Assembly: GCA_031278145.1 (NCBI GenBank)
Contig: JAITLA010000038.1
Coordinates: 1-5,165 of the forward strand
From: Eubacteriales Family XIII. Incertae Sedis bacterium
Lineage (GTDB): Bacteria > Bacillota_A > Clostridia > Peptostreptococcales > Anaerovoracaceae
Reading direction: 5' to 3'
DNA: 5,165 bases
Part shown: one piece after another, positions 1 to 5,165 of the stretch
How positions within the stretch are numbered: position 1 is the first letter of the stretch
Layout: each line of letters begins with the position of its first letter
Translations under genes and position numbers: made by a program
Notes under the pieces: model-generated
Told to the model about the DNA's origin: nothing
The model's input: only the letters and a program-made list of their open reading frames with translations
Database searches by the model: none

Positions 1-61
1 AACATCCGGGTACCCATCAAATATTGAGGGCCGCGCGGCGACCGGTTGGAATTTACCGTCA

Positions 62-84
62 AACGCCGCGTCCTTTGCGGCGTT
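62..84. repeat. Perfect 8-bp inverted repeat (hairpin)
   Basis: AACGCCGC at 62-69 and GCGGCGTT at 77-84 are exact reverse complements separated by a 7-nt loop. No T-run follows on either strand, so it does not look like an ordinary intrinsic terminator. It may be part of a larger structured element in 1-252. Confidence 0.55.
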
Positions 85-229
85 GCGAAGAGCGGAGAGG
101 ATTACCAAGCCCAAGGCCGACCGCCTCTGCGCCGTAACAGTCGCTCCTATCCCGGCGGAAAGAAAGAGTTACGGTTCGCACCCGCCACCTCGTCCGCTTA
201 CCCTTGAGCAATAACCGCCTTTGCCGCTT

Positions 230-252
230 CGATTTTGGTCAAGCCAAAATCG
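230..252. repeat. Perfect 9-bp inverted repeat (hairpin)
   Basis: CGATTTTGG at 230-238 and CCAAAATCG at 244-252 are exact reverse complements around a 5-nt loop. A G-T wobble could extend the stem to 10 bp with a 3-nt loop. It lies 18 nt upstream of a possible -35 box at 271. It could be an operator, a hairpin in an RNA on either strand, or the end of an old element. There is no T-tract after it, so a terminator role is not supported. Confidence 0.55.
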
Positions 253-270
253 CATCAAAGCAAAATTGAC

Positions 271-299
271 TTGACGAGAACGTAAATCAATGGGAAAAT
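271..299 (+). promoter_or_regulatory. Weak candidate promoter for the secreted repeat protein
   Basis: TTGACG (271-276) matches the -35 consensus at five of six positions. It is followed after 17 nt by GAAAAT (294-299), which matches the -10 consensus at only four. A second TTGAC overlaps just upstream at 266-270. If used, this would give a leader of about 160 nt containing the hairpins at 305-325 and 404-421. The weak -10 box makes this tentative. Confidence 0.25.
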
Positions 300-304
300 A
301 TCCA

Positions 305-325
305 TGGCGGCACTTCGCGCCGCCA
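305..325. repeat. 7-bp GC-rich inverted repeat
   Basis: TGGCGGC (305-311) and GCCGCCA (319-325) pair perfectly around a 7-nt loop. If the candidate promoter at 271-299 is real, this would sit at the very 5' end of the transcript and could stabilise it. No T-run follows. Confidence 0.4.
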
Positions 326-403
326 CAAATCGTCCGTGAAAACAATATCGATGCGAGGGATGCTCCCTGTATGGGTCAATACATTAAATGTCCTCCGGGC
401 AGC

Positions 404-421
404 GTGAAAAAGTATTTTCAC
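404..421. repeat. 7-bp AT-rich inverted repeat upstream of the ribosome binding site
   Basis: GTGAAAA (404-410) and TTTTCAC (415-421) are exact reverse complements around the loop AGTA. The repeat ends 29 nt before the Shine-Dalgarno sequence of the next gene, so it could be a regulator binding site or a weak leader hairpin. Short A/T palindromes are common by chance. Confidence 0.35.
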
Positions 422-450
422 ATTTCTCGTCGGAAAGGGGAGGTTGAAAG

Positions 451-456
451 AAGGAG
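451..456 (+). promoter_or_regulatory. Ribosome binding site of the secreted repeat protein
   Basis: AAGGAG lies 8 nt before ATG 465. This decides the start: an in-frame TTG at 444 lies upstream of this site and has no ribosome binding site at a usable distance, and only ATG 465 opens directly into a signal peptide. Confidence 0.85.
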
Positions 457-464
457 AGCCTTTG

Positions 465-1913
465 ATGAACAGAAGATTCGCATGCTCGATTTTAGCCGCC
501 GTATTGCTTTTCCGGCTCGCGTGGACAACAGACGTAAAAGCACTGTCCGCCGGTCCAACGGTAGAGTTGTGGCCCGAAAGCTCGTATTTCGGTCATACGG
601 TTTCCGACAACGGTTATGACGACGGGCTTCAGCGGTCGAATTACTGGGGGTGTTTTTATCTGACATCCGAACCGGTCACCACCTGCACGATTGAAATTAT
701 CAGCGATAAAGTAAAAATCGACACAAAAAACACAGCCATTTATGAAGAGATGACCCCGGAACGGATGACGGAAGCCGACATTGATATTTTTTCCGATGAT
801 CTGCTCGAAACAGAGAACATTGGCGGCGCAATCGTAACCACAACTGTGTTTTACGGAATCAACGGCGTGAAGACTTTTGGCGAGAACAGCATGACTTTTA
901 CATTCGACCCTGTTGCGAACATAAAATTTGTTATTGACCTCACGCTTGTCGGCAAAAATGGCGCGCCCTACACGGAACAAGATGTTATGGACTGTGAGGG
1001 CATTGTTACGGTAAACGGGCAAGTCGTAAGCATTGTGCCCTACCGAACGAGCAATAAATTTTCTGTTTTTGAAAACCTTGGGAAAATCGGCTCGATAGAC
1101 GGAAGAACGCCCGACGGTTTTACATGGTCGCTGAATGGGGAAACCGGGGAATTTCTTATCGACGGCAACGGCGAAATGGAAAACGGAACCTACGATTATT
1201 CGGATAATAAGTATCTTCATTGGATGGATTCCAAGGCATGGATCCGAAACGTGACTATAGGCGACGGCATAACGAGCATAGGTGATTATGCCTTTTCCGA
1301 ATGTGAGGAATTGCGGAGCGTTACCCTCCCGGAAGGCGTTACGCGCATAGGCGCCCACGCCTTTGAGAATTGTGCGAACTTAACGAACGTCATATTGCCC
1401 AAAAGCCTTGTGAGCATTGGCGAAGATGCGTTTCTCGGCTGCGGCGCGCCGGTGGAAATCCCCATGATTGAACGGCAAAAACCATTTACCGCCATCCCCA
1501 CCGCCGCCACCGTACTCGTCAACGGGGCAAGCGTCGCCTTCGACGCCTACAACATCGACGGCAGCAACCACTTCAAGCTGCGCGATCTCGCCTACGCGCT
1601 GAACGGCAGCGCGAAGCAATTCGAAGTCGAATACGACGGCGCAAGCAACGCAATAACTCTAACGAGCGGTGCGGCATACGCACCCGTAGGCGGAGAAATG
1701 GCCGGCAAGGGTGCGGGGAACAAGCAGGCGACGCCCACGGCATCCAAAACCATCCTTGACGGCAAGACGAAGAATCTCACCGCTTACAACATCGACGGCA
1801 ACAACTACTTCAAGCTGCGCGACATCGGTGAGGCGCTCGACTTCGGCGTGGAATGGGACGGCGCGCAGAACGCAATCGTGATTGACACAAGCAAGGGCTA
1901 CACGCCGGAATAG
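465..1913 (+). CDS. Secreted leucine-rich-repeat protein with two C-terminal stalk repeats
   Basis: The 482-residue product starts with a signal peptide: MNRR, a hydrophobic stretch at about 8-20, and probable cleavage after Val-Lys-Ala at 24-26. Residues 27-215 match no domain I recognise. A WSLNGETG segment (221-228) leads into a BspA-like (LRR_5) block at about 219-328, with units of the form ITSIGDYAFSEC, VTRIGAHAFENC and LVSIGEDAFLGC. Two stalk repeats (copper amine oxidase N-like) follow at about 347-400 and 425-475, each with AYNIDG..N.FKLRD and a later VE(Y/W)DGA.NAI. There is no LPXTG motif or S-layer domain, so the protein is probably secreted or loosely held at the cell surface. 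LRR_5 proteins often mediate binding or adhesion, but no ligand can be named. GC content rises towards the stalk repeats, suggesting a modular origin. The domain assignment is firm; the function is unknown. Confidence 0.88.
   Translation: MNRRFACSILAAVLLFRLAWTTDVKALSAGPTVELWPESSYFGHTVSDNGYDDGLQRSNYWGCFYLTSEPVTTCTIEIISDKVKIDTKNTAIYEEMTPERMTEADIDIFSDDLLETENIGGAIVTTTVFYGINGVKTFGENSMTFTFDPVANIKFVIDLTLVGKNGAPYTEQDVMDCEGIVTVNGQVVSIVPYRTSNKFSVFENLGKIGSIDGRTPDGFTWSLNGETGEFLIDGNGEMENGTYDYSDNKYLHWMDSKAWIRNVTIGDGITSIGDYAFSECEELRSVTLPEGVTRIGAHAFENCANLTNVILPKSLVSIGEDAFLGCGAPVEIPMIERQKPFTAIPTAATVLVNGASVAFDAYNIDGSNHFKLRDLAYALNGSAKQFEVEYDGASNAITLTSGAAYAPVGGEMAGKGAGNKQATPTASKTILDGKTKNLTAYNIDGNNYFKLRDIGEALDFGVEWDGAQNAIVIDTSKGYTPE
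1545..1586 (+). repeat. Stalk-repeat DNA copy 1
   Basis: This 42-nt stretch encodes AYNIDGSNHFKLRD and matches 1782-1823 at 38 of 42 positions. The near identity at DNA level implies a recent duplication, recombination between copies, or shared codon preference within the gene's 3' part. Confidence 0.8.
1782..1823 (+). repeat. Stalk-repeat DNA copy 2
   Basis: This copy encodes AYNIDGNNYFKLRD and is the partner of 1545-1586, with four differences in 42 nt. Two of the four differences are silent third-position changes. Confidence 0.8.
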
Positions 1914-1972
1914 CGCCATGCCTTTGGCGGCGCGGATAATCATCCCACGCTTTCTGAGGTCACTGACAAAGT

Positions 1973-2085
1973 ACACACGGGGACGGTTCTTTTGTGTATT
2001 GGACAGGTTTGGCACTGTGGCCCGTGCCGGTAAATCGCGCAATTCCAACATGTATGTGTTACACAAATGAACCGTCCCCATGTGT
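1973..2085. repeat. Large palindromic REP/MITE-like element with 25-nt arms
   Basis: The arms at 1973-1997 and 2061-2085 are reverse complements at 23 of 25 positions. The core is GGGGACGGTTC on the left and GAACCGTCCCC on the right. The 63-nt centre holds further small pairings: GGCAC (2011-2015) with GTGCC (2024-2028), and TTGGA (1999-2003) with TCCAA (2044-2048). From general knowledge, palindromes with a GGGGACGGTTC core occur dispersed in many Firmicutes genomes, often near REP-associated (IS200-like) transposases; none is encoded here. As RNA it would form a long hairpin, which could insulate the two flanking genes or end transcription, although no T-run follows the right arm. The element's true ends may lie outside the arms. 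Confidence 0.75.
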
Positions 2086-2149
2086 TCTGCGCCCAATGCC
2101 GACTTTTTCAGTGGCCTCCGCGACAAGCCGGGGAACGGCACCGTCAGAT

Positions 2150-2156
2150 AAGGAGG
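2150..2156 (+). promoter_or_regulatory. Ribosome binding site of the AspT/YidE-type transporter
   Basis: AAGGAGG lies 5 nt before ATG 2162 and fixes that codon as the start. The same reading frame is open back to 1994, inside the palindrome, but that extension has no ribosome binding site and no membrane-protein character. I find no clear promoter between 1914 and 2161. Confidence 0.85.
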
Positions 2157-2161
2157 TTTGT

Positions 2162-3556
2162 ATGCGTTTTGCGTTTATGGAGTTACTGATGAATCCCTTC
2201 ACCCTTATGTTTGTTTCGGTGATCATGGGGATACTGTTTGGAAAGATCAAATTCGGGAAATTCAATTTCGGAATTTCCGGCACGTTGTTTACCGGTTTGA
2301 TCGTCGGATGGCTGGCGTACCGCTTGGGCGAGCATGTGCTTGAAATCGGCGGTGCGGCGGCGGGATATAAGGCGGCCGTTGCCATGATGGGCAACGGCAT
2401 CATATCAAACGATTTCTTCAACTTCTTTCTGATTCTCTTCGTCGCCGCCGTGGGACTCTTGGCGGGGAAGGATTTGAAGGTGATCTTGAAGAGATACGGG
2501 CTTAAATTCGTTGTAATGGGTGTTGTGACCACCTTTGTCGGCTTTGCTTCGGTGTACGCCGTAACCATTGCCTTTTCGCACGGAGGCGTCGGCAACACGT
2601 CCCCGTATGAGGTGTCGGGGGTCTATACCGGCGCCTTGACCAGTTCCCCCGGGCTTGCCGCCGCGCTTGAAACGGCGGGGAAGGAGGCGGAAGCGATAGG
2701 CACGCGATACGAAAACGCCACAGACGAGGAGAAAGCGCGGATATTGAAGATCGTATCGCCGGGGGAGAACATAAAGGTCGAGGAATGGCCCGAATTGTCG
2801 CGGGAGCAGATCGCGGCGTACAGGGTCTACGCGGAATCCGGCGTCGGCATCGGCCACGCCGTCGCCTATCCCTTCGGCGTTCTCGCGATTATACTCGCGA
2901 TGAATTTTCTGCCGAAATTGTTCGGAATGAAGATAGACGACGAGTGGGCGCGATACGATTCCGAGCTTCGCGAAGCGCATGACGCGAGCGATGAAAAGAT
3001 GATTCCCGATATCGCTTTCAGCATCGCCGCGTATTTCCTCGCGGCCTTCGTCGGGATTGTCGCGGGGGAGCTGTCTGTTTATTTGGGTCCTATCGGATGG
3101 TTTTCGCTTGGCTCGACGGGCGGCGTTCTGATCATGTCCTTGGTTCTGGGCAGCATAGGCAAGATCGGTCCGGTCGTGTTCCGCATGGAGCCGAAGATCC
3201 CGGTCGCCCTGCGCGAGATAGGCTTGGCCTTCTTCTTGGCCGTCGTTGGCCTGCGCTACGGCGGCAAGGTCGTCGCATCTCTGTCGGAATCGGGTCTTCA
3301 ACTCGCGGTCGCGACGCTCATCGTCAGTTTCTGCGCGCTTTTCTGCAGCTTCCTGTTGGGGAGATTCGTGCTGGGATTGAATTGGATCCTGCTCTCGGGC
3401 GCGATCTGCGGCGGCATGACATCCACCCCCGGAATGGGCGCGGCGGTGGATTCGCTCAAAAGCGACAAGCCCGCGACGAGTTACGGCGCGACGTATCCTT
3501 TCGCGCTCTTGACGAAGATAATATTGGTCATTCTGCTGCACAAATTGCCCATGTGA
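2162..3556 (+). CDS. AspT/YidE-family (aspartate:alanine exchanger type) membrane transporter
   Basis: The 464-residue inner-membrane protein shows the internal duplication of the Asp-Al_Ex family. Half one has FGISGTLFTGLIVG (36-49), a hydrophobic FFLILFVAAVGLLAG (88-102), the signature GALTSSPGLAAA (157-168) and AYPFG (235-239). Half two repeats the pattern with GSTGGVLIMSLVLG (317-330), AFFLAVVGLRYGG (356-368), GGMTSTPGMGAA (417-428) and TYPFA (444-448). I estimate ten or more membrane segments. Characterised AspT (about 540 residues) has two TrkA_C domains between the halves; here there is only a charged stretch at about 171-225 plus a second hydrophilic segment at 251-280. Family members exchange aspartate for alanine or export succinate, so an amino-acid or C4-dicarboxylate substrate is plausible but not proven. 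A downstream gene for 4-hydroxybutyrate metabolism fits a C4 substrate. The family call is strong; the substrate is unknown. Confidence 0.88.
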   Translation: MRFAFMELLMNPFTLMFVSVIMGILFGKIKFGKFNFGISGTLFTGLIVGWLAYRLGEHVLEIGGAAAGYKAAVAMMGNGIISNDFFNFFLILFVAAVGLLAGKDLKVILKRYGLKFVVMGVVTTFVGFASVYAVTIAFSHGGVGNTSPYEVSGVYTGALTSSPGLAAALETAGKEAEAIGTRYENATDEEKARILKIVSPGENIKVEEWPELSREQIAAYRVYAESGVGIGHAVAYPFGVLAIILAMNFLPKLFGMKIDDEWARYDSELREAHDASDEKMIPDIAFSIAAYFLAAFVGIVAGELSVYLGPIGWFSLGSTGGVLIMSLVLGSIGKIGPVVFRMEPKIPVALREIGLAFFLAVVGLRYGGKVVASLSESGLQLAVATLIVSFCALFCSFLLGRFVLGLNWILLSGAICGGMTSTPGMGAAVDSLKSDKPATSYGATYPFALLTKIILVILLHKLPM

Positions 3557-3665
3557 TCGTGATGACAATCGCTCGTTGTTTTTGAACGATTCTGCCCGCG
3601 ATTCTTCTCAAACGGAACGACAGCGCGATATGGATGTTTTTTCATGAATTTGAATTAGTTTCCGC
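3557..3665. other. Intergenic region after the transporter
   Basis: No gene is visible. A weak hairpin (TCGTT 3573-3577 with AACGA 3585-3589) has only 5 bp and no T-tract after it. GCGATTCT-like sequence occurs twice close together (CGATTCT at 3587-3593 and 3599-3605). Whether transcription from the transporter gene continues into the NifU-like gene cannot be told. Confidence 0.4.
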
Positions 3666-3694
3666 TTGCCAATCATGTCGATTGTGTATATACT
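3666..3694 (+). promoter_or_regulatory. Candidate sigma-A promoter for the NifU-like/dehydratase operon
   Basis: TTGCCA (3666-3671) and TATACT (3689-3694) each differ from the consensus hexamers at one position and are separated by the ideal 17 nt. Transcription would start near 3701, giving a leader of about 48 nt before ATG 3749. This is the best promoter match I found, and it would let the downstream pair be expressed independently of the transporter. Confidence 0.6.
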
Positions 3695-3748
3695 GTTTAG
3701 TGAAGAGCGCAAGGTTGGTCTGCCGTGAGGGGTTCGCGGGGAATTTTA

Positions 3749-4039
3749 ATGGAAGAGAAGATCAAATCGATTTTGACCGAGAAGGTCAATCCTCTGCTGG
3801 AAGGACATCGCGGCGGTGCGGAGCTCGCGAAATACGAAAACGGTGTGGCGTACATCAAGATGACGGGCGCGTGCAGCGGTTGTCCTTCCGCGCAATACAC
3901 CGTGGAGGACATCATCCGATCCATCGTGTTGCGGGAGCTTCCGGAATTGGATGATATCATATTGGATATGTCGGTGAGCCGGGAGCTTATCGATATGGCA
4001 AAAAAAATACTTAGTGGTGAGATCGAGATTCGTGAATGA
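3749..4039 (+). CDS. NifU C-terminal-domain protein (Fe-S cluster scaffold or carrier)
   Basis: This 96-residue protein is essentially one NifU C-terminal domain, with the signature GACSGCPSA at 40-48. Cys42 and Cys45 form the CxxC pair that, in NifU/NfuA-type proteins, binds a cluster at a dimer interface. The pattern VNPLLEGHRGG (13-23) followed by V.YIKMTGACSGCPS is typical of the family. I chose ATG 3749, with GGGGA six nt upstream; an in-frame GTG at 3725 adds eight residues outside the domain. The N-terminal IscU-like and ferredoxin domains of full-length NifU are absent, as in other stand-alone Nfu proteins. The dehydratase gene starts 14 nt after the stop, so the two are very likely co-transcribed. 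Inferred role: delivery or repair of the dehydratase [4Fe-4S] cluster, although a general housekeeping role is equally possible. Confidence 0.9.
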   Translation: MEEKIKSILTEKVNPLLEGHRGGAELAKYENGVAYIKMTGACSGCPSAQYTVEDIIRSIVLRELPELDDIILDMSVSRELIDMAKKILSGEIEIRE

Positions 4040-4044
4040 GGAGG
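4038..4044 (+). promoter_or_regulatory. Ribosome binding site of the dehydratase, overlapping the NifU-like stop codon
   Basis: GAGGAGG begins inside the TGA stop (4037-4039) of the NifU-like gene and ends 9 nt before ATG 4054. The overlap allows translational coupling of the two genes. Confidence 0.85.
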
Positions 4045-4053
4045 AATTGAATC

Positions 4054-5165
4054 ATGGCTTTAATGACAGGGGCGGAGTATATCGAAAGTCTGCGCAAACT
4101 GGGTACAAAGGTTTATCTGTTCGGCGAAAGGATCGAGAATTGGGTGGATCACCCGATGATTCGCCCGTCGATCAACTGCGTGGCGATTACCTACGACTTG
4201 GCGCACGATCCGGAATACAGCGATCTGATGACCGCGACGTCGAACCTGACCGGCAAGAAGGTCAATCGCTTCGCGCATCTGCACCAGAGCCCCGAGGATC
4301 TGCGAAACAAGGTGAAGATGCAGCGGCTTCTGGGGCAGAAGACGGCTTCGTGCTTCCAGCGCTGCGTCGGGATGGACGCGTTCAACGCGGTCTATTCCAC
4401 GACCTACGAAACAGACGAGAAATACGGCACGCGGTATCACGAGAATTTCAAGAAATACCTTATATACGTGCAGGAGAATGACCTGACGGTCGACGGCGCG
4501 ATGACGGATCCCAAGGGGGACAGGGGTCTTGCGCCGAGCAAGCAGGCCGATCCCGATCTGTTTCTGCGCATCGTCGAGAAGCGCGCGGACGGTATCGTCG
4601 TCCGGGGCGCGAAGGCCCATCAAACGGGCTCCATCAATTCGCATGAGCACCTGATCATGCCGACCATCGCCATGACCGAGGCGGACAAGAGCTACGCGGT
4701 GTCCTTCGCCTGCCCCTCCGACGCGGAAGGTCTGTTCATGATCTACGGCAGGCAGTCCTGCGACACGCGGAAGATGGAGGAGCAAGCGGACATCGACGTC
4801 GGCAACAAACGCTTCGGCGGGCAAGAGGCCCTCGTGGTCTTCGACAACGTGTTCATCCCGAACGAACGCGTATTCCTCTGCGAGGAATGGGACTTCGCCG
4901 GCATGCTGGTCGAGCGCTTTGCCGGCTATCACAGGCAGTCCTACGGCGGCTGCAAGGTGGGCGTCGGCGACGCCCTGATCGGCGCGGCGGCCCTGATCGC
5001 CGACTACAACGGCGCGCAGAAGGCGTCCCACGTCAAGGACAAGCTTATCGAGATGACGCATCTGAACGAAACCCTGTACTGCTGCGGCATCGCCTGTTCC
5101 GCCGAGGGCTATCCGACGAAGGCCGGCAACTACCAGATAGACCTTCTGCTCGCAAACGTGTGCAA
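4054..5165 (+). CDS. abfD: 4-hydroxybutyryl-CoA dehydratase / vinylacetyl-CoA isomerase (partial, cut by right edge)
   Basis: The enzyme dehydrates 4-hydroxybutyryl-CoA to crotonyl-CoA by a ketyl-radical mechanism using FAD and a [4Fe-4S] cluster, and isomerises vinylacetyl-CoA. It acts in the cytoplasm in fermentation of 4-aminobutyrate or succinate to butyrate. The visible 370 codons follow the Clostridium aminobutyricum protein (about 490 residues) closely, as I remember it, with numbering shifted by one. All four cluster ligands are present: Cys100 and Cys104 in ASCFQRC, and His293 and Cys300 in GYHRQSYGGC. Tyr297, Lys301 and Glu258, matching active-site residues Tyr296, Lys300 and Glu257, are also conserved. 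HQTGSINSHEH (189-199) lies in the FAD/substrate region of this HpaB-type fold. About 120 C-terminal residues lie beyond the window. No frameshift is visible, so the gene looks intact up to the edge. Confidence 0.97.
   Translation, partial: MALMTGAEYIESLRKLGTKVYLFGERIENWVDHPMIRPSINCVAITYDLAHDPEYSDLMTATSNLTGKKVNRFAHLHQSPEDLRNKVKMQRLLGQKTASCFQRCVGMDAFNAVYSTTYETDEKYGTRYHENFKKYLIYVQENDLTVDGAMTDPKGDRGLAPSKQADPDLFLRIVEKRADGIVVRGAKAHQTGSINSHEHLIMPTIAMTEADKSYAVSFACPSDAEGLFMIYGRQSCDTRKMEEQADIDVGNKRFGGQEALVVFDNVFIPNERVFLCEEWDFAGMLVERFAGYHRQSYGGCKVGVGDALIGAAALIADYNGAQKASHVKDKLIEMTHLNETLYCCGIACSAEGYPTKAGNYQIDLLLANVC

Larger units (their letters stand above)
1..464. other. Gene-free left flank with several inverted repeats
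   Basis: I see no convincing gene here. One forward frame is open from the left edge to a TAA at 212-214 (about 70 codons). It lacks a recognisable domain, and an open run of this length is not rare at this base composition. A frame starting at ATG 290 has no ribosome binding site and runs across the real start of the next gene. The stretch does hold several inverted repeats: 62-84, 132-138 with 168-174 (CCGTAAC/GTTACGG, 29-nt gap), 230-252, 305-325 and 404-421. It may be a decayed mobile element, a structured RNA on either strand, or simply a long intergenic region. I cannot decide between these from the sequence. Confidence 0.5.

Noticed and set aside
2..214. Forward frame open from the left edge, ending at TAA 212-214
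   Set aside because: About 70 codons without a start in view and without a recognised motif; at this GC content such a run is expected fairly often among six frames. It could be the tail of a gene further left, but nothing supports it.
290..619. Forward open frame of 109 codons before and across the secreted protein start
   Set aside because: It has no Shine-Dalgarno sequence, no recognisable domain, and overlaps the real gene by more than 150 nt in another frame.
492..1358. Minus-strand open frame of 288 codons
   Set aside because: It is antisense to the secreted protein. The + strand frame has a ribosome binding site, signal peptide and known repeats; this one has none.
1914..1929. CGCC/GGCG pairing just after the secreted protein stop as a terminator
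   Set aside because: Only four base pairs with an 8-nt loop and no T-tract downstream.
1994..2161. N-terminal extension of the transporter from 1994
   Set aside because: It would start inside the palindrome without a ribosome binding site and add 56 residues with no membrane or family character. ATG 2162 has a perfect AAGGAGG at 5 nt.
2405..3568. Minus-strand open frame of 387 codons
   Set aside because: It is antisense to the transporter and highly rich in Arg, Gln and Asp with no domain. It is the shadow of the + strand gene.
3573..3589. Hairpin after the transporter as an intrinsic terminator
   Set aside because: Only five A/T-containing base pairs, the T-run is in the loop instead of after the stem, and no U-tract follows.
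4060..5061. Long minus-strand open frame of 333 codons
   Set aside because: It lies antisense to the dehydratase gene, which is certain from conserved residues. It has no ribosome binding site and reads as Arg/Val/His/Leu-rich nonsense typical of the complement of GC-biased coding DNA.
4054..5165. Alternative reading of the last gene as 4-hydroxyphenylacetate 3-monooxygenase (HpaB)
   Set aside because: The fold is shared, but HpaB monooxygenases lack the cluster ligands. All four ligands of 4-hydroxybutyryl-CoA dehydratase are present here at the expected spacing.

Overview
The window looks like chromosomal DNA of an anaerobic Bacillota bacterium of the Clostridia. Four things support this: strong AAGGAGG-type ribosome binding sites, a secreted protein combining BspA-like leucine-rich repeats with 'stalk' repeats typical of Clostridia, a GGGGACGG palindrome of a kind I associate with Firmicutes genomes, and a 4-hydroxybutyryl-CoA dehydratase very close to the Clostridium aminobutyricum enzyme. 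Base composition is moderately GC-rich. All convincing genes are on the + strand.

Layout. Bases 1-464 hold no convincing gene but contain several perfect short inverted repeats, and may include a structured or decayed element. Bases 465-1913 encode a secreted 482-residue protein: signal peptide, unrecognised N-terminal region, short leucine-rich-repeat block and two C-terminal stalk repeats. Bases 1914-2161 are intergenic and carry a large near-perfect palindrome (25-nt arms, 1973-2085). Bases 2162-3556 encode a 464-residue membrane protein with the duplicated architecture of the AspT/YidE (aspartate:alanine exchanger) family, but without the usual central TrkA_C domains. After a 192-nt gap with a good sigma-A-like promoter come a small NifU C-terminal-domain protein (3749-4039) and, 14 nt later, the first 370 codons of 4-hydroxybutyryl-CoA dehydratase (4054 to the right edge).

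How the genes may work together. The best-supported unit is the NifU-like/dehydratase pair. The dehydratase carries a catalytic [4Fe-4S] cluster and FAD and converts 4-hydroxybutyryl-CoA to crotonyl-CoA in the fermentation of 4-aminobutyrate or succinate to butyrate. A dedicated NifU-domain protein translated just before it could supply or repair that cluster (inference). The upstream exchanger could move a C4 acid or amino acid for the same pathway, but it has its own ribosome binding site and is separated by a likely promoter, so the link is only suggestive. The secreted repeat protein appears unrelated. I found no CRISPR array, tRNA, rRNA or clearly novel multi-gene system.
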